The notes: generated from the letters alone by a model not told the origin. Shown: positions 8,893-17,986, counted from the first letter of the stretch. The stretch is 64,000 nt of DNA from JAVBOW01 sp031549495 (GCA_031549495.1 JAVBPS010000051.1:4380-68379), one strand, 5' to 3'. A program made the numbers and translations.

Positions 8893-9040
8893 TCTTTGCC
8901 ATCCAGAGCGAAGCGAACCGACGCAGCCAGGGAGAGCATAGGACAACCGTCTCTTTGTTTGGACGACGGCCGAACGACAAGGAGCCTTTTTTGCATTGAG
9001 CCCAGACTTGCGGTCGTGGTGCGGTCGCGGAGAGAAAAAC

Positions 9041-9082
9041 AAAAACGCCTAATCGTTGTTCGTCAACGTATTAAGCGTTTTT
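9041..9082 (-). terminator. terminator of tRNA-Leu
   Basis: Inverted repeat AAAAACGCCTAAT/ATTAAGCGTTTTT (one mismatch) immediately after the tRNA on the minus strand, followed by further T runs. The 8893-9040 stretch upstream of it holds nothing I can support. Confidence 0.7.
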
Positions 9083-9088
9083 GGGCGT

Positions 9089-9171
9089 GCCCAGAACAGG
9101 AGTCGAACCTGCACATTGTTACCAATACTCGCCCCTGAAACGAGCGCGTCTACCAATTCCGCCATCTGGGC
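9089..9171 (-). tRNA. tRNA-Leu (anticodon CAG)
   Basis: On the minus strand the seven-base acceptor arms GCCCAGA/TCTGGGC close a class II tRNA with a long variable arm. The D arm contains TGGTAGACGCG, and the T arm has GGTTCGACTCC. The anticodon stem CTCGT/GCGAG holds the loop TTCAGGG, giving anticodon CAG (plus-strand 9135-9137), which reads CUG leucine codons. The 3' CCA is not encoded. A promoter lies about 110 bases upstream and a terminator directly follows. Confidence 0.95.
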
Positions 9172-9281
9172 AATGAACGATTTGATAAAACCTTTGAACA
9201 GTACCCGGATTGGCGTCCAAAATGGGCCTGCTATATGTATATTCAGTTAAGAACGATCTTTCGGCGACTCTGAAAGTGGTG

Positions 9282-9312
9282 CAAAAGTAACTATTTTTTT
9301 GTAACGCGCAAA
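9282..9312 (-). promoter_or_regulatory. promoter of tRNA-Leu
   Basis: On the minus strand TACTTTTG (plus 9282-9289) matches TAnnTTTG, and a TTTG -33 element (plus 9309-9312) lies 19 bases upstream, the consensus spacing. Confidence 0.65.
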
Positions 9313-9476
9313 ACATTCCGGAAAATAATTTGGTTCCCGGTGCGATAATCTTTTCAGGCCCGGGACGAAAGCGACCCGGAAAGAGATATGCACGGCGGTG
9401 GCGCTGCCCAGAGACGATGCCTCCTATGAATTAATAGGAATCGTCTTATGGTTTTCTCCTTTGCCTGCGTGGAAAA
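9313..9476. other. intergenic stretch without recognised content
   Basis: Between the tRNA promoter and the 3' end of the glycoside hydrolase gene I find no credible gene, hairpin terminator or repeat. Confidence 0.6.
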
Positions 9477-11624
9477 TTATTTTGCCGTCAGCAGGGCATG
9501 TAATCCGCTTTCGCTGCTCCCTCCTGCCCAGACGTCGAATTCGCCCGGTTCGAGGACGGGTTTCAGGTCACGTCCAAGGATTTCAAGTTGCCTGGCGGTC
9601 ACCTTGAACGTAACGACCTGTGATGCGCCCGGGGCGAGTTCGATCTTCGTAAAATCGATCAGTTTCTTGTCCGGTTGGGTCACCGAGGCTACTTTATCGT
9701 GAATATAAAGTTGTACGACTTCTTTGCCCGCCGCCTTGCCCGTGTTGGTCACGGTCACCGAAACGGTCGCCTCGCTTTTTGCATCCACATTGCCCGCGAC
9801 GGTGAGGTCCGAATAGTCGAACGTCGTGTAGCTCAACCCGAACCCGAAGGGGAACAGGGGTTTCGCATCCATGTCTATGTAGGTGTCCTTGTCGGGCCGT
9901 CCGCTGGGACGGTCGCAATAGAACAGGGGGACCTGGCCCGTGCTGCGCGGAAAGGTCACCGGCAGTTTACCCGAAGGATTGACCTTACCATAGAGCACGT
10001 CCGCGAGCGCGTTGCCCGACTCACTGCCCGGATGCCAGGCGATCACCAGCGCATCTACATAGGGCATAATTTCTTCCAACGCCAGCGGACGTCCGTTGAA
10101 CACCACCGCGACGACCTTGCTGCCGCGTTCCTTGATCTGGCGGATCATCTCGGCCTGGCCCCAGGGCAGGGTGATGTCCGAGCGGTTGTGATCCTCGCCG
10201 AACATGCTGCCGCTCTCGCCCACGCACACCACGGCCACCTCGGGTTTCATCATCCGGCCCATCGAACCGTTGATCACCTGTGTGCCTTTGGGTGCGGCGG
10301 CGGCGATGCCCTGCATGACGGTCACCCCGTCACGCTCGTCGACCGCACCCGTCCACCAGCCGAAAATATCGAGGCAGTTGGCCCAGTTGCCGATCACGGC
10401 GATGTTCCGTTCCTTACCTTTGAGCGGCAGTACGCCGTTGTTTTTGAGCAGCACCATGCATTCGCCCGCGGCTTTGCGGCTGAGCGCCTTCTTCTCGTCT
10501 GTTTTGATCTGCGTCTTTTGCAGCGACTCGTCCGTATAGGGATCGTCGAACAGCCCGAGGTCGAATTTCACCCGCAGCACGCGGCGCACGGCCTCGTCAA
10601 TGGTCTTTATGTCGATTTTTTTCTCCGCGAGCGATTTTTCGAGGGTCGAAATGTAGGTCTTGGTCTTCATCTCGATGTCCACACCGGCTGAGAGGGCCGC
10701 TACGGCCGCCTGGGCGTCGTCGCCCGCGATACCGTGCATTTCCAGCTCATAGACCGCATCCCAGTCGCTGAGCACGAAGCCTCGGAAACCCCACTCGCCG
10801 CGCAGCACCTTGGTGAGCGTGAACGGGTTGGCGGAAGCGGGCGACCCTGAAATATCGTTGAATGCCGACATTACGGAAACGGCGCCCGCCTCGATGCACT
10901 CATGGAACGAAGGCAGGTAAGTTTCCCGCAGCGCGCGTTCGGAAAGCTCCGTGAACTGGTAGTCACGCCCGCCTAAGGCTGCGCCGTATCCTACGAAATG
11001 CTTGACGCACGAGCCCATCGACAGTTTGTTTTTCAAGTCCGTGCCCTGATACCCTTCGACGCAGGCGCGCCCGAAGCGGCGGTTCATCAGCACGTCCTCG
11101 CCGAAGCACTCCGAGATGCGTCCCCAGCGTGCGTCGCGCGACACGTCGACCATCGGGCTGAACGCGATATCCATGCCCCACGAGGCCCCCTCGGCGGCGG
11201 CGGCCACAGCGGCCTGTTTGACCAGCCCGGGATCCCACGAGGCGGCCATCCCGAGCGGGGTGGGGAAGAGGGTTTTGAAACCGTGGATCACGTCGAAGCC
11301 GAAGTAGAGCGGAATCCCCAGACGCGACTGCTCCACCGCCGCGCGTTGCAGCGCATTGCGGTCGGCTACCGATGGCAGATGGGACTTCACGCAGCAGAAC
11401 GATCCGGTCGAACCGTCCTTCACGCCCGCCATCGCATCGGCGGGTGATGCGAGCAACGTTTGCGAGAGCTGGCCGAGTTTTTCCTGCAAGGTCATGCGGC
11501 CCAGCAGGTCCTCGACCCTTTCGTCCGTTTTACGGGCGGGATCCTTGTATTTCGGCGTGGCCGGGGCGGCGGAAAGGGTTAGGACGGCGGCCGTGAAGAT
11601 GAGCGTGGCAAGGACTTTTTTCAT
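9477..11624 (-). CDS. bglX: glycoside hydrolase family 3 beta-glucosidase (BglX-like)
   Basis: Exported enzyme removing terminal beta-glucosyl or beta-xylosyl residues from oligosaccharides. The start at 11624 gives a signal peptide (MKKVLATLIFTAAVL, cleavage near SAAPA) and 715 residues; the frame stays open upstream but that part is the 3' end of mutS2 and is not expected to be protein. Domains in order: GH3 N-terminal barrel from about residue 30 (GRMTLQEKLGQLSQ, VKHFVGYGA, nucleophile Asp in FVLSDWDAV), GH3 C-terminal alpha/beta sandwich, then a fibronectin III-like domain (VTVTNTGKAAGKEVVQLY). Length and order match periplasmic BglX. It lies downstream of mutS2 on the same strand with a 92-base gap. 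Confidence 0.93.
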   Translation of the reverse strand: MKKVLATLIFTAAVLTLSAAPATPKYKDPARKTDERVEDLLGRMTLQEKLGQLSQTLLASPADAMAGVKDGSTGSFCCVKSHLPSVADRNALQRAAVEQSRLGIPLYFGFDVIHGFKTLFPTPLGMAASWDPGLVKQAAVAAAAEGASWGMDIAFSPMVDVSRDARWGRISECFGEDVLMNRRFGRACVEGYQGTDLKNKLSMGSCVKHFVGYGAALGGRDYQFTELSERALRETYLPSFHECIEAGAVSVMSAFNDISGSPASANPFTLTKVLRGEWGFRGFVLSDWDAVYELEMHGIAGDDAQAAVAALSAGVDIEMKTKTYISTLEKSLAEKKIDIKTIDEAVRRVLRVKFDLGLFDDPYTDESLQKTQIKTDEKKALSRKAAGECMVLLKNNGVLPLKGKERNIAVIGNWANCLDIFGWWTGAVDERDGVTVMQGIAAAAPKGTQVINGSMGRMMKPEVAVVCVGESGSMFGEDHNRSDITLPWGQAEMIRQIKERGSKVVAVVFNGRPLALEEIMPYVDALVIAWHPGSESGNALADVLYGKVNPSGKLPVTFPRSTGQVPLFYCDRPSGRPDKDTYIDMDAKPLFPFGFGLSYTTFDYSDLTVAGNVDAKSEATVSVTVTNTGKAAGKEVVQLYIHDKVASVTQPDKKLIDFTKIELAPGASQVVTFKVTARQLEILGRDLKPVLEPGEFDVWAGGSSESGLHALLTAK

Positions 11625-11716
11625 ATATTTCCGTTTAATGTGAGTGGGTTTTTGTATGAAAACACACTCTATAGACGGCGGGATCACCCGATTTTGTACT
11701 ATGTACGCTCGATTAA

Positions 11717-14191
11717 TTATTCGTTTTTGAGCTTGACTACCGTGATCCCCGCCCCGCCCAGGTCGACATGCTCGTCCGCGGCGCTTTCCACGTCGGGCAG
11801 CGTGCGCAGGTAGCGCCGGATCTCCTCTTTGAGCGCCCCGGTGCCCTTGCCGTGCAGGATACGCACCTCCGAGACGCCCACCATGATCGCATCGTCCATG
11901 AACTCCTGCACACGTTCCAGGGCCTCGGCCGCCCGCATACCGCGCAGGTCGATGTTCTGCTTGAAATTCAGGCGCCGCTGCGACACCTCGGCGCTCAGCC
12001 GGATGGTGGCCTGCGTGGGGCGCGTGCGTTGCTTGAATTCCGTATTCGAGATCCATACCAGCCGTTCCAGCGGTACGGTCGTGCGGATCTGCCCGAAGCC
12101 GACCTCCGCTTTTTTCCCCTTCACGGAGAGCACTTCACCGACGGTCTGCTGATCGTTGATGCGCACCTTGCTGCCCACACCGATCACCGGTTTTTCCGGC
12201 TCGGCGGGTGCCGCTGCGGCCGGTTTGGGCGCGCCTTTGCGCTCGGCACGCCGTTTCTGCCGCTCTTTGAGGCGCTCCATCTGCTCGTCGATGGCCCGTG
12301 TGTCGGCGGTGTTGTCCTCCTCGGCGAGCTCCGTGCGGAAATCTTCCAACCCGCGCCGGACGAGGCGCGTGCGCTCCTTGTCGGCCTGGCTCTCGCGGAT
12401 CTCGCGGATCGTGTTTTCGATGCGGCGGTTGGCTTCGGTAGTGAGTTGCTCGGCTTCCTGTTTGGCGCCTTTTATGATGCGTGTGCGTTCCTGACGGATG
12501 CGGCCTAACTCGGCCTCGTATTTCTGTTCCAGCTCCTCCACGCGCTTCTCGGCCACGCGGATGCGGTCGCGTTTCTGCTCCCAGTAATGCTTGTCGCGGG
12601 CGGCCTGGCGCAGCAGCGTCTCGACCTTCATCTGGTCGCTGCCGGCTTTCTCGGCGGCCCGGGCGATGATCTGCTCCGGCAGCCCGATCTTGCGCGCGAT
12701 CTCCACGGCGAACGAGCTGCCCGGCGTGCCCATCTCCAGGCTGAACAGGGGCTGGATATTGGCCACGTCGAAACGCATCGCCCCGTTGACCACCCCTGCA
12801 GCGTTGGCCGCGTAATATTTCAGGTTGGCGTAGTGGGTGGTGATCACCCCCATGCAACCGCACTCTTCCAGCCGTTCGAGGATCGACTCGGCGATCGCCC
12901 CGCCGATCACGGGCTCGGTGCCCGTCCCGAATTCGTCGATCAGGATCAACGAATCTTTGCCCGCCGAAGCGAGCATATTTTTCATATTGAAAAGGTGCGA
13001 TGAGTAGGTACTCAGGTCGTTGTCGATCGACTGGTCATCCCCGATGTCGATAAACAGCGACCGGAAGATCGGAAACTCCGAATTTTCCAGAACCGGCACA
13101 GGGAACCCGCACTGGACCATCCATTGCAGCAGTCCCACGGTCTTCAGGCAGACCGATTTACCCCCCGCGTTCGGCCCTGAAATAACCAAAATCCGCTTCT
13201 CACGCGTGAGCCGCAAATCCAGCGGCACGATCTGCTTTCCTTCGCGGGCGAGCGTCTGCGCCAGCAGCGGATGGCGCGCCTGTCGCAGGCAGAGCGTCCC
13301 TTCGTCCGAAATAATCGGCCGCGCGCAATGATTCTCGATCGCGAAAACAGCCTTTGCGCGCACCATATCCATTGTGGTGAGAAAATCCCCCGCCCGGGCG
13401 ATCCCCTCCAACTCGGGCACTAGCGAAGCGGTGAACTCCGTCAGGATGCGCACCACCTCCCGCCGCTCGGCATATTCCAACTCGCGCAGCCGGTTGTTGA
13501 TCTCGACCACCTCGATGGGCTCGATATAGACCGTGCGCCCCGTGCCCGATTCGTCATGCACGAATCCGTTGACCTTGCGCTTGTTGCCCGCCGGGACAGG
13601 GATCACCGTGCGTCCCTCGCGCACCGACAGCGAGGCGTCCGCATCGACTAATCCGTCGGCCTGCGCCTTGGCCAGTACCGCCCGCAGGCGCTTCTCGGCC
13701 TGCCCCTCGCTCTCGCGGATCGAGCGGCGCAGGGTGGCCAACTCGGGCGAGGCATTGTCGCGCACCTGCCCGAAACGGTCGATAATAGCATCTATTCGGC
13801 TAATGACATGCGTAAATATCTCCACGCCCTGCGCCGATTTTTTCAGAAAAGGCGCCTCGTTTTCCGGCAAATGTTCCAGGAAATCGACTATGCGCCCCGA
13901 AATATCCAATCCCGCGCGCAGCAGCACCAATTCCCCTTCATCCAGGAACGCCCCCTCGACCGCCGCCTTCTGCACCGGCGAGGTTATATCGGCGTAATCA
14001 CCTGTGGGAAACCCGCGTTGCATCAGGATGATCGAGCGCAACTCGTCGCACAGCGCCAACCGTCGTTCGATCTCCTTTGTCGACGTGGAAAATCCTTCGC
14101 CGGCGAGTTTCTCGCGCCCGGCGGGAGTGGTGCAAAACGCCTCGACCTGCTCGCACAGGCGGCGGAAACCTATTTTTTCTTCGAAACCCAT
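11717..14191 (-). CDS. mutS2: MutS2 (Smr-domain endonuclease MutS2)
   Basis: MutS2 family ATPase; in other bacteria it suppresses recombination and, in some, rescues collided ribosomes. The MutS core and clamp regions precede Walker A GPNAGGKS at residues 339-346, followed by FIDIGDDQSIDNDLSTYSS and ILIDEFGTGTEP (Walker B). A long coiled coil rich in Arg/Glu/Lys spans about residues 510-660. The C-terminal Smr nuclease domain (about 748-824) shows DLRGMRAAEAL and HGKGTGAL. Length 824 is near the usual size. Its start overlaps the 3' end of rsmE by 22 bases, so the two are co-transcribed. Confidence 0.95.
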   Translation of the reverse strand: MGFEEKIGFRRLCEQVEAFCTTPAGREKLAGEGFSTSTKEIERRLALCDELRSIILMQRGFPTGDYADITSPVQKAAVEGAFLDEGELVLLRAGLDISGRIVDFLEHLPENEAPFLKKSAQGVEIFTHVISRIDAIIDRFGQVRDNASPELATLRRSIRESEGQAEKRLRAVLAKAQADGLVDADASLSVREGRTVIPVPAGNKRKVNGFVHDESGTGRTVYIEPIEVVEINNRLRELEYAERREVVRILTEFTASLVPELEGIARAGDFLTTMDMVRAKAVFAIENHCARPIISDEGTLCLRQARHPLLAQTLAREGKQIVPLDLRLTREKRILVISGPNAGGKSVCLKTVGLLQWMVQCGFPVPVLENSEFPIFRSLFIDIGDDQSIDNDLSTYSSHLFNMKNMLASAGKDSLILIDEFGTGTEPVIGGAIAESILERLEECGCMGVITTHYANLKYYAANAAGVVNGAMRFDVANIQPLFSLEMGTPGSSFAVEIARKIGLPEQIIARAAEKAGSDQMKVETLLRQAARDKHYWEQKRDRIRVAEKRVEELEQKYEAELGRIRQERTRIIKGAKQEAEQLTTEANRRIENTIREIRESQADKERTRLVRRGLEDFRTELAEEDNTADTRAIDEQMERLKERQKRRAERKGAPKPAAAAPAEPEKPVIGVGSKVRINDQQTVGEVLSVKGKKAEVGFGQIRTTVPLERLVWISNTEFKQRTRPTQATIRLSAEVSQRRLNFKQNIDLRGMRAAEALERVQEFMDDAIMVGVSEVRILHGKGTGALKEEIRRYLRTLPDVESAADEHVDLGGAGITVVKLKNE

Positions 14192-14895
14192 GCGTGAGAA
14201 AAGTTATGCATGGCAAACACCGCGGCCAGCGCCGCCGTCTCCGTGCGCAGCCGCTGCGGCCCGAACGTCACCTCGCGGAAACCCGCCTCGACCGCCTGGG
14301 CGACCTCCTCCGGCGAGAAATCGCCCTCGGGCCCGATGAGCACCAGCGCGGGCGTGCTCTCCGTCAGGCAATCGCCAATCCAGGCGCGCGAAGCGTTCTG
14401 CGCGCAATGCGCGATCAACTTCACTCCTGCGAAAGGTTTTTTTATCACCTCCGCGAAAGTCGTCATCTCCTCCAACACCGGATGGTAAGCCTTCAAAGAC
14501 TGTTTCGCCGCCTCGGTAATGATCTTTTCCGACCGCTCCTGCTTGATCGTATGGCGTTCCGAATGTCGGCAATCCATCGGGATGATGCGGTCGATACCCA
14601 CCTCGGTCGCCTTTTCGAGGAACCATTCGAAACGGTCGGGACTCTTCGTAGGCGCCACGGCCACTGTGAGCGAATAGGGCTTCGGCTCATAATTGGGCAT
14701 GGTGAGCGTAACCTCGACCACGCACGCTTTCGGGTCGGCCGCGACGATGCGCGCCAGGTAAACCGTCCCCCGTCCATCCGTCAGGTGCATCACGTCGCCT
14801 GCCGCCAGGCGCAGCACGCGCACGGCATGCGCCGACTCTTCCGCCGGGAGCGTGTAGAGCGGCAGGGTAATATGCGGAGCGTAGAAAAGTTGCAT
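14170..14895 (-). CDS. rsmE: 16S rRNA (uracil-1498-N3)-methyltransferase
   Basis: SPOUT-class methyltransferase modifying U1498 of 16S rRNA with S-adenosylmethionine. The start at 14895 (MQLFYAPHITLPLYTLPAEE) gives 241 residues, the usual length; the frame continues upstream but crosses the promoter. The N-terminal PUA-like part carries SAHAVRVLRLAAGD. The knotted C-terminal half contains KATEVGIDRIIPM, LIGPEGDFSPEEV and LRTETAALAA, all diagnostic. It is first in an operon with mutS2. Confidence 0.95.
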   Translation of the reverse strand: MQLFYAPHITLPLYTLPAEESAHAVRVLRLAAGDVMHLTDGRGTVYLARIVAADPKACVVEVTLTMPNYEPKPYSLTVAVAPTKSPDRFEWFLEKATEVGIDRIIPMDCRHSERHTIKQERSEKIITEAAKQSLKAYHPVLEEMTTFAEVIKKPFAGVKLIAHCAQNASRAWIGDCLTESTPALVLIGPEGDFSPEEVAQAVEAGFREVTFGPQRLRTETAALAAVFAMHNFSHAWVSKKK

Positions 14896-14911
14896 GGTCG
14901 TAAAATTTTTG

Positions 14912-14944
14912 CAAAGATAGAAAATGAAATAAGAACACCCCAAA
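14912..14944 (-). promoter_or_regulatory. promoter of rsmE-mutS2
   Basis: Minus-strand TATCTTTG (plus 14912-14919), 16 bases before the ATG, with a TTTG (plus 14941-14944) 21 bases further upstream. Confidence 0.6.
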
Positions 14945-14965
14945 AGCGGGAGGCTTTCGGGGTGT
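14935..14965 (-). terminator. terminator of the LruC-domain gene
   Basis: Arms ACACCCC/GGGGTGT with an inner AAAG/CTTT pairing, followed on the minus strand by a T-rich stretch. It overlaps the rsmE -33 element. Confidence 0.5.
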
Positions 14966-14984
14966 GATTTTGTAATAATACGGC

Positions 14985-16553
14985 TTATTTATTCCAGGTC
15001 GTACCCGCCGCCGGGATGTCGAGGTACCAGTCGTAATCGGTCGTGCAACGGCTGTTCACCCAATCCTTATAGCGCGCGTATGCGTGGTCGATGCGTACCG
15101 TTTCGAGGCACCATTTGAACTGGTGGGTTCCGGTTACGGGGATCTCGAGGATCAGCGGGAAGTCCTCGTTGTTGTTGTAATACGTGTACAGGTCGTAAGT
15201 CGAAATGCCGTTGTTGATGCAGGGAACGTACTTCGCGGCCTTGGGCACACGGATCTGCTCGACGCGCGGCTCGACCTTGTCCTGATGGGCCCAGACGTTC
15301 TCGTAGCCGCTCAGGTTTTCGAAATAGATGGAGCCGTTCACCCCGAACGAGTTATGGCGCGAGGCCCCGCGGGCCACGAACTGCAGGTCGATCACGGTTT
15401 CGTATGGCTGCTCGGAGATGTGGTATTTGACCACCAGGTCGTTGAAATCGTAGTCGCCCTGATTGGGATAGTTGTCCTCGAAGAGCCAGTAACCCTGCCA
15501 TTGGATGGTTTCGGGGTCTTTTGCGGGCGGATCTACGGTGTTTTCGACCTGCAGCGGCTCGGCCTCGAGCAGGCAGATGAAGTCGTTGTAGTCGCCGTCC
15601 CAGCCGGACTCCTTGTACAGCCTGTTTTCCATTCCCAGGGTGGCGTACTCCTTGCCGTCGTATTCCCACAGGCGGATCACCCCGCTGGCTATACCGGCGT
15701 AATTGTTGGTCGGATACGCGGCCTTGTTGTATGCCGGGGTGCTGTAACGCGGAGCGGTATTGCCAGTGAAAATGAATCCGATACGGGTTCCCGGCTCGAA
15801 TTCGCCCAGGTATACCCTTTTCCCTTTCGCATTGGCGGGTAAGGCGCGCTTGAAGATCTCCACCGGGGTTAATTCGCTGAAAGGCGTGATGGGGTTCTTG
15901 CTTGCGTCTACCTTGTAGGTGTAATAGGAAAGATCGCCTGCGAAACCGCAACCGCCGTTGCCCACGTAAGTGATCCATACCTTGGTTTTCTCCCACTGCT
16001 TGCCGGTGGGGTTGCCATTGGAGTCGAGAATGTCACCTTCGGGGGCCACCAGATCGGTGCATATCCTGCGCTGCTCGGCGGTCAGGTTCTCCACCGCCTC
16101 GGGATAGAAATCGTATATGGCCGTCACGAAGGCATCGGTCAGTGAGATCGTCGTGTAGCTGCCCGGAATTTCTTCCTCGCCCGAGCGGCTGCCGGCGCTT
16201 TTAACCGCAGCCGAGGCCTGCAGGGAACCGAGCGAGATGTCGCCGTTGCCGAACTCGCGCAACTCACCGTTCGCGTACAGATAGAGCTTATCCACATACT
16301 TGGGTATGGTGATCTTTTTGTTGAAAGGCGCGTAGGCGACCATGACGGGCTCGCCGACCATATCGCCTTCCTCGCTGTAGGGATACTCGTCGAACAACAG
16401 GCATCGGGTGCCTGCCGGCAACGATACATTCACGTTGATCTTATCCGAGAGGGAGAAATCGTTATGGGATGCTTCTGCGGGCAATGCGTTTTCCCGCTTC
16501 ACGCAACCGCACATTACCAATACGGCAAAAATAGAAACGCTAATTTTTTTCAT
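14985..16553 (-). CDS. LruC-domain lipoprotein
   Basis: A 522-residue exported protein with a lipobox near residues 14-17 (VMCGC), so it is anchored in a membrane and probably surface exposed. The N-terminal third is unassigned. About residues 230-330 resemble a DUF4114-like domain (FIFTGN..., ending in GDYNDFICLLEAEP). A LruC domain follows, recognisable by NYPNQGDYDFNDLVVKYHI, to the C-terminus. Both halves carry the acidic DYNDF-type pattern seen in calcium-binding adhesin-like folds; binding is inference. It is monocistronic, with a terminator-like hairpin downstream. An imperfect palindrome (around plus 16611-16631) lies in its upstream region. No TAnnTTTG box is obvious. Function unknown. 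Confidence 0.8.
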   Translation of the reverse strand: MKKISVSIFAVLVMCGCVKRENALPAEASHNDFSLSDKINVNVSLPAGTRCLLFDEYPYSEEGDMVGEPVMVAYAPFNKKITIPKYVDKLYLYANGELREFGNGDISLGSLQASAAVKSAGSRSGEEEIPGSYTTISLTDAFVTAIYDFYPEAVENLTAEQRRICTDLVAPEGDILDSNGNPTGKQWEKTKVWITYVGNGGCGFAGDLSYYTYKVDASKNPITPFSELTPVEIFKRALPANAKGKRVYLGEFEPGTRIGFIFTGNTAPRYSTPAYNKAAYPTNNYAGIASGVIRLWEYDGKEYATLGMENRLYKESGWDGDYNDFICLLEAEPLQVENTVDPPAKDPETIQWQGYWLFEDNYPNQGDYDFNDLVVKYHISEQPYETVIDLQFVARGASRHNSFGVNGSIYFENLSGYENVWAHQDKVEPRVEQIRVPKAAKYVPCINNGISTYDLYTYYNNNEDFPLILEIPVTGTHQFKWCLETVRIDHAYARYKDWVNSRCTTDYDWYLDIPAAGTTWNK

Positions 16554-16747
16554 AATTAAATATTAGTTGTGCACTCTCTATTGTATGTCAGATATATTTA
16601 AGACAATTAACCGCGGGAATTATCCCGGCGGATGAGGAAATAATATTCAGAAGAACCGCACTAAATAACGTGTATTTCGGATAAAAGCACAGGTATGTCG
16701 TTGATGAAGCAAGACATAGGCGAAAATTATATGGCCCGGAATTTTTT

Positions 16748-17328
16748 TCAGAATAACTCCTGTTCGCCCAACCCCCCGAAACTGCGCCGGTGATGGTCGG
16801 TGATCCCTAATTCCCGAATCGCCCGGCGGTGCCCGCGCGTGGGATACCCCTTGTTCTGCCGCCATCCGTATCCCGGATGGAGCGCGTCGAGTCCCTCCAT
16901 ATACTCGTCCCGGTAGGTTTTGGCAAGCACCGAAGCCGCCGCGATGCTCGCGTAGATCGCATCCCCGCCGACGAAACATTTATAGGGGATCGCCAGCCGC
17001 GTGCGGAAGCGATTTCCGTCGATGAGTAGCAGCCCCGGCTGCGGGTCGAGCTCCCCCGCGGCGATCGACATCGCCTCGAACGAGGCGTTCAGGATATTCA
17101 CCTTATCTATATGAGCAGGCCCGAGCATGGCGACTTTCCAGGCCACCGCCTCGCGTTCGATCACCCCGCGCAGCGTATTGCGCGCCCGCTCGGTCATCTG
17201 TTTCGAATCGTTGAGCAGCGGATGCGAAAACCCTGCAGGCAGGATCACCGCCGCCGCGAACACCGGCCCCGCCCGGCCTCGTCGCATCCGGCTTCCGGAA
17301 TATCTGTCTGGTAATGTAGAGTAAGCAT
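16748..17328 (-). pseudogene. rnhB: ribonuclease HII gene disrupted by a short deletion
   Basis: RNase HII removes ribonucleotides from DNA. The expected N-terminus MLTLHYQTDIPEAGCDEAGRG reads from 17328 to 17266, carrying the first catalytic Asp-Glu pair, but the rest of the protein (GPVFAAAVILPAG... to FGGLGEQELF) continues in a different frame from about 17269. The family's usual segment is DEAGRGCLAGPV; here the bases coding roughly for GRGCL are short by 13, a size that shifts the frame. The GC-rich site (GGGCGGGGCC) is a plausible slippage point. The downstream body is intact and conserved (NDSKQM, DGNRF, SVLAKTYRDEYM). An alternative in-frame ATG at 17338 gives an open frame but replaces the catalytic DEAGRG with RMRRGR. 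Either a true recent loss or an assembly error. Confidence 0.75.
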
Positions 17329-17358
17329 AGTGTGTCATTATAAGCGCGCCGTGGCGGG

Positions 17359-17374
17359 TACTGATTAATCAGTA
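17359..17374. promoter_or_regulatory. 16-base perfect palindrome, candidate operator
   Basis: TACTGATTAATCAGTA is a perfect palindrome in the gap between the divergent rnhB and outer-membrane barrel genes. It directly abuts the -33 element of the barrel gene's promoter, a typical place for a dimeric regulator. Confidence 0.5.
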
Positions 17375-17405
17375 TTGCCGCCCCGCGCGAGGGTCCGTAC
17401 CTTTG
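17375..17405 (+). promoter_or_regulatory. promoter of the small outer-membrane barrel gene
   Basis: TTG at 17375-17377 and TACCTTTG at 17398-17405 are spaced by 20 bases, matching the phylum's promoter pattern. The ATG is 40 bases downstream. Confidence 0.65.
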
Positions 17406-17445
17406 CAGAGCAAAATTAATTAAAACCAACCAAATAAATTACATT

Positions 17446-17985
17446 ATGAAAAAGATCGTATTGACCCTGTTGGCCGTGATGGCCGTAAGTGCAACCTTCG
17501 CACAGATCAAATGGGATGCCCGCCTGGGCGCCGTGGTGAGCAAATTCACCGAAACCGATACCAAAATGAAACTCGGCATGAAAGCCGGTGTGGGCGTCGA
17601 ATTCGACCTGGGACAGCAGTTCTCGCTGCGCCCCGGCCTATTTTACACGATGAAAGGCAGTTCGAAGGATGACTCCTTCGCCACCTCGAACGACAAAGCG
17701 TTCAACCTCTCGTACCTGGAAGTCCCCGTGCTGGCCTCGTACCGCTTCGATATTACGCAGAGTTTCGCGCTGGCCGTCAACGCGGGCCCGTATGTCGGCC
17801 TGCGCCTGAACTCGCCCGACTGGGGCCGTGGCCTGAAAGCGGCCGATTTCGGCCTGAACGTCGGCCTGGACTTCATCTTCGGTAAATTCGTCCTGGGTCC
17901 CGAGATCGAATACGGCTTCACGAAAGTGGGCCTGGGCGATGACAAGAACCTGGCTTATAGCCTTTGCTTAGGATATAAGTTTTAG
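17446..17985 (+). CDS. small outer-membrane beta-barrel protein (PorT/OMP_b-brl_2-like)
   Basis: A 179-residue protein with a clear signal peptide (MKKIVLTLLAVMAVSATFAQ, cleaved after AQ). Alternating hydrophobic strands follow (WDARLGAVVSKF, MKAGVGVEFDLG, FSLRPGLFYTMKG, SLCLGYKF), typical of eight-stranded barrels in the PorT/OMP_b-brl_2 group. These are abundant in Bacteroidota and mostly of unknown function. It ends in an aromatic residue (YKF), as expected for BAM recognition. It has its own promoter with a palindromic candidate operator upstream, and two hairpins downstream, so it is probably monocistronic. Confidence 0.82.
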   Translation: MKKIVLTLLAVMAVSATFAQIKWDARLGAVVSKFTETDTKMKLGMKAGVGVEFDLGQQFSLRPGLFYTMKGSSKDDSFATSNDKAFNLSYLEVPVLASYRFDITQSFALAVNAGPYVGLRLNSPDWGRGLKAADFGLNVGLDFIFGKFVLGPEIEYGFTKVGLGDDKNLAYSLCLGYKF

Positions 17986-17986
17986 A

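Noticed and set aside
8893..9250. Small plus-strand frames after DUF4491
   Set aside because: They run antisense through the tRNA-Leu gene and its terminator and show no protein-like features.
11625..12056. An N-terminal extension of the GH3 enzyme into mutS2
   Set aside because: The extension is a frame-shifted reading of the MutS2 Smr domain, and the signal peptide at 11624 gives a clear start.
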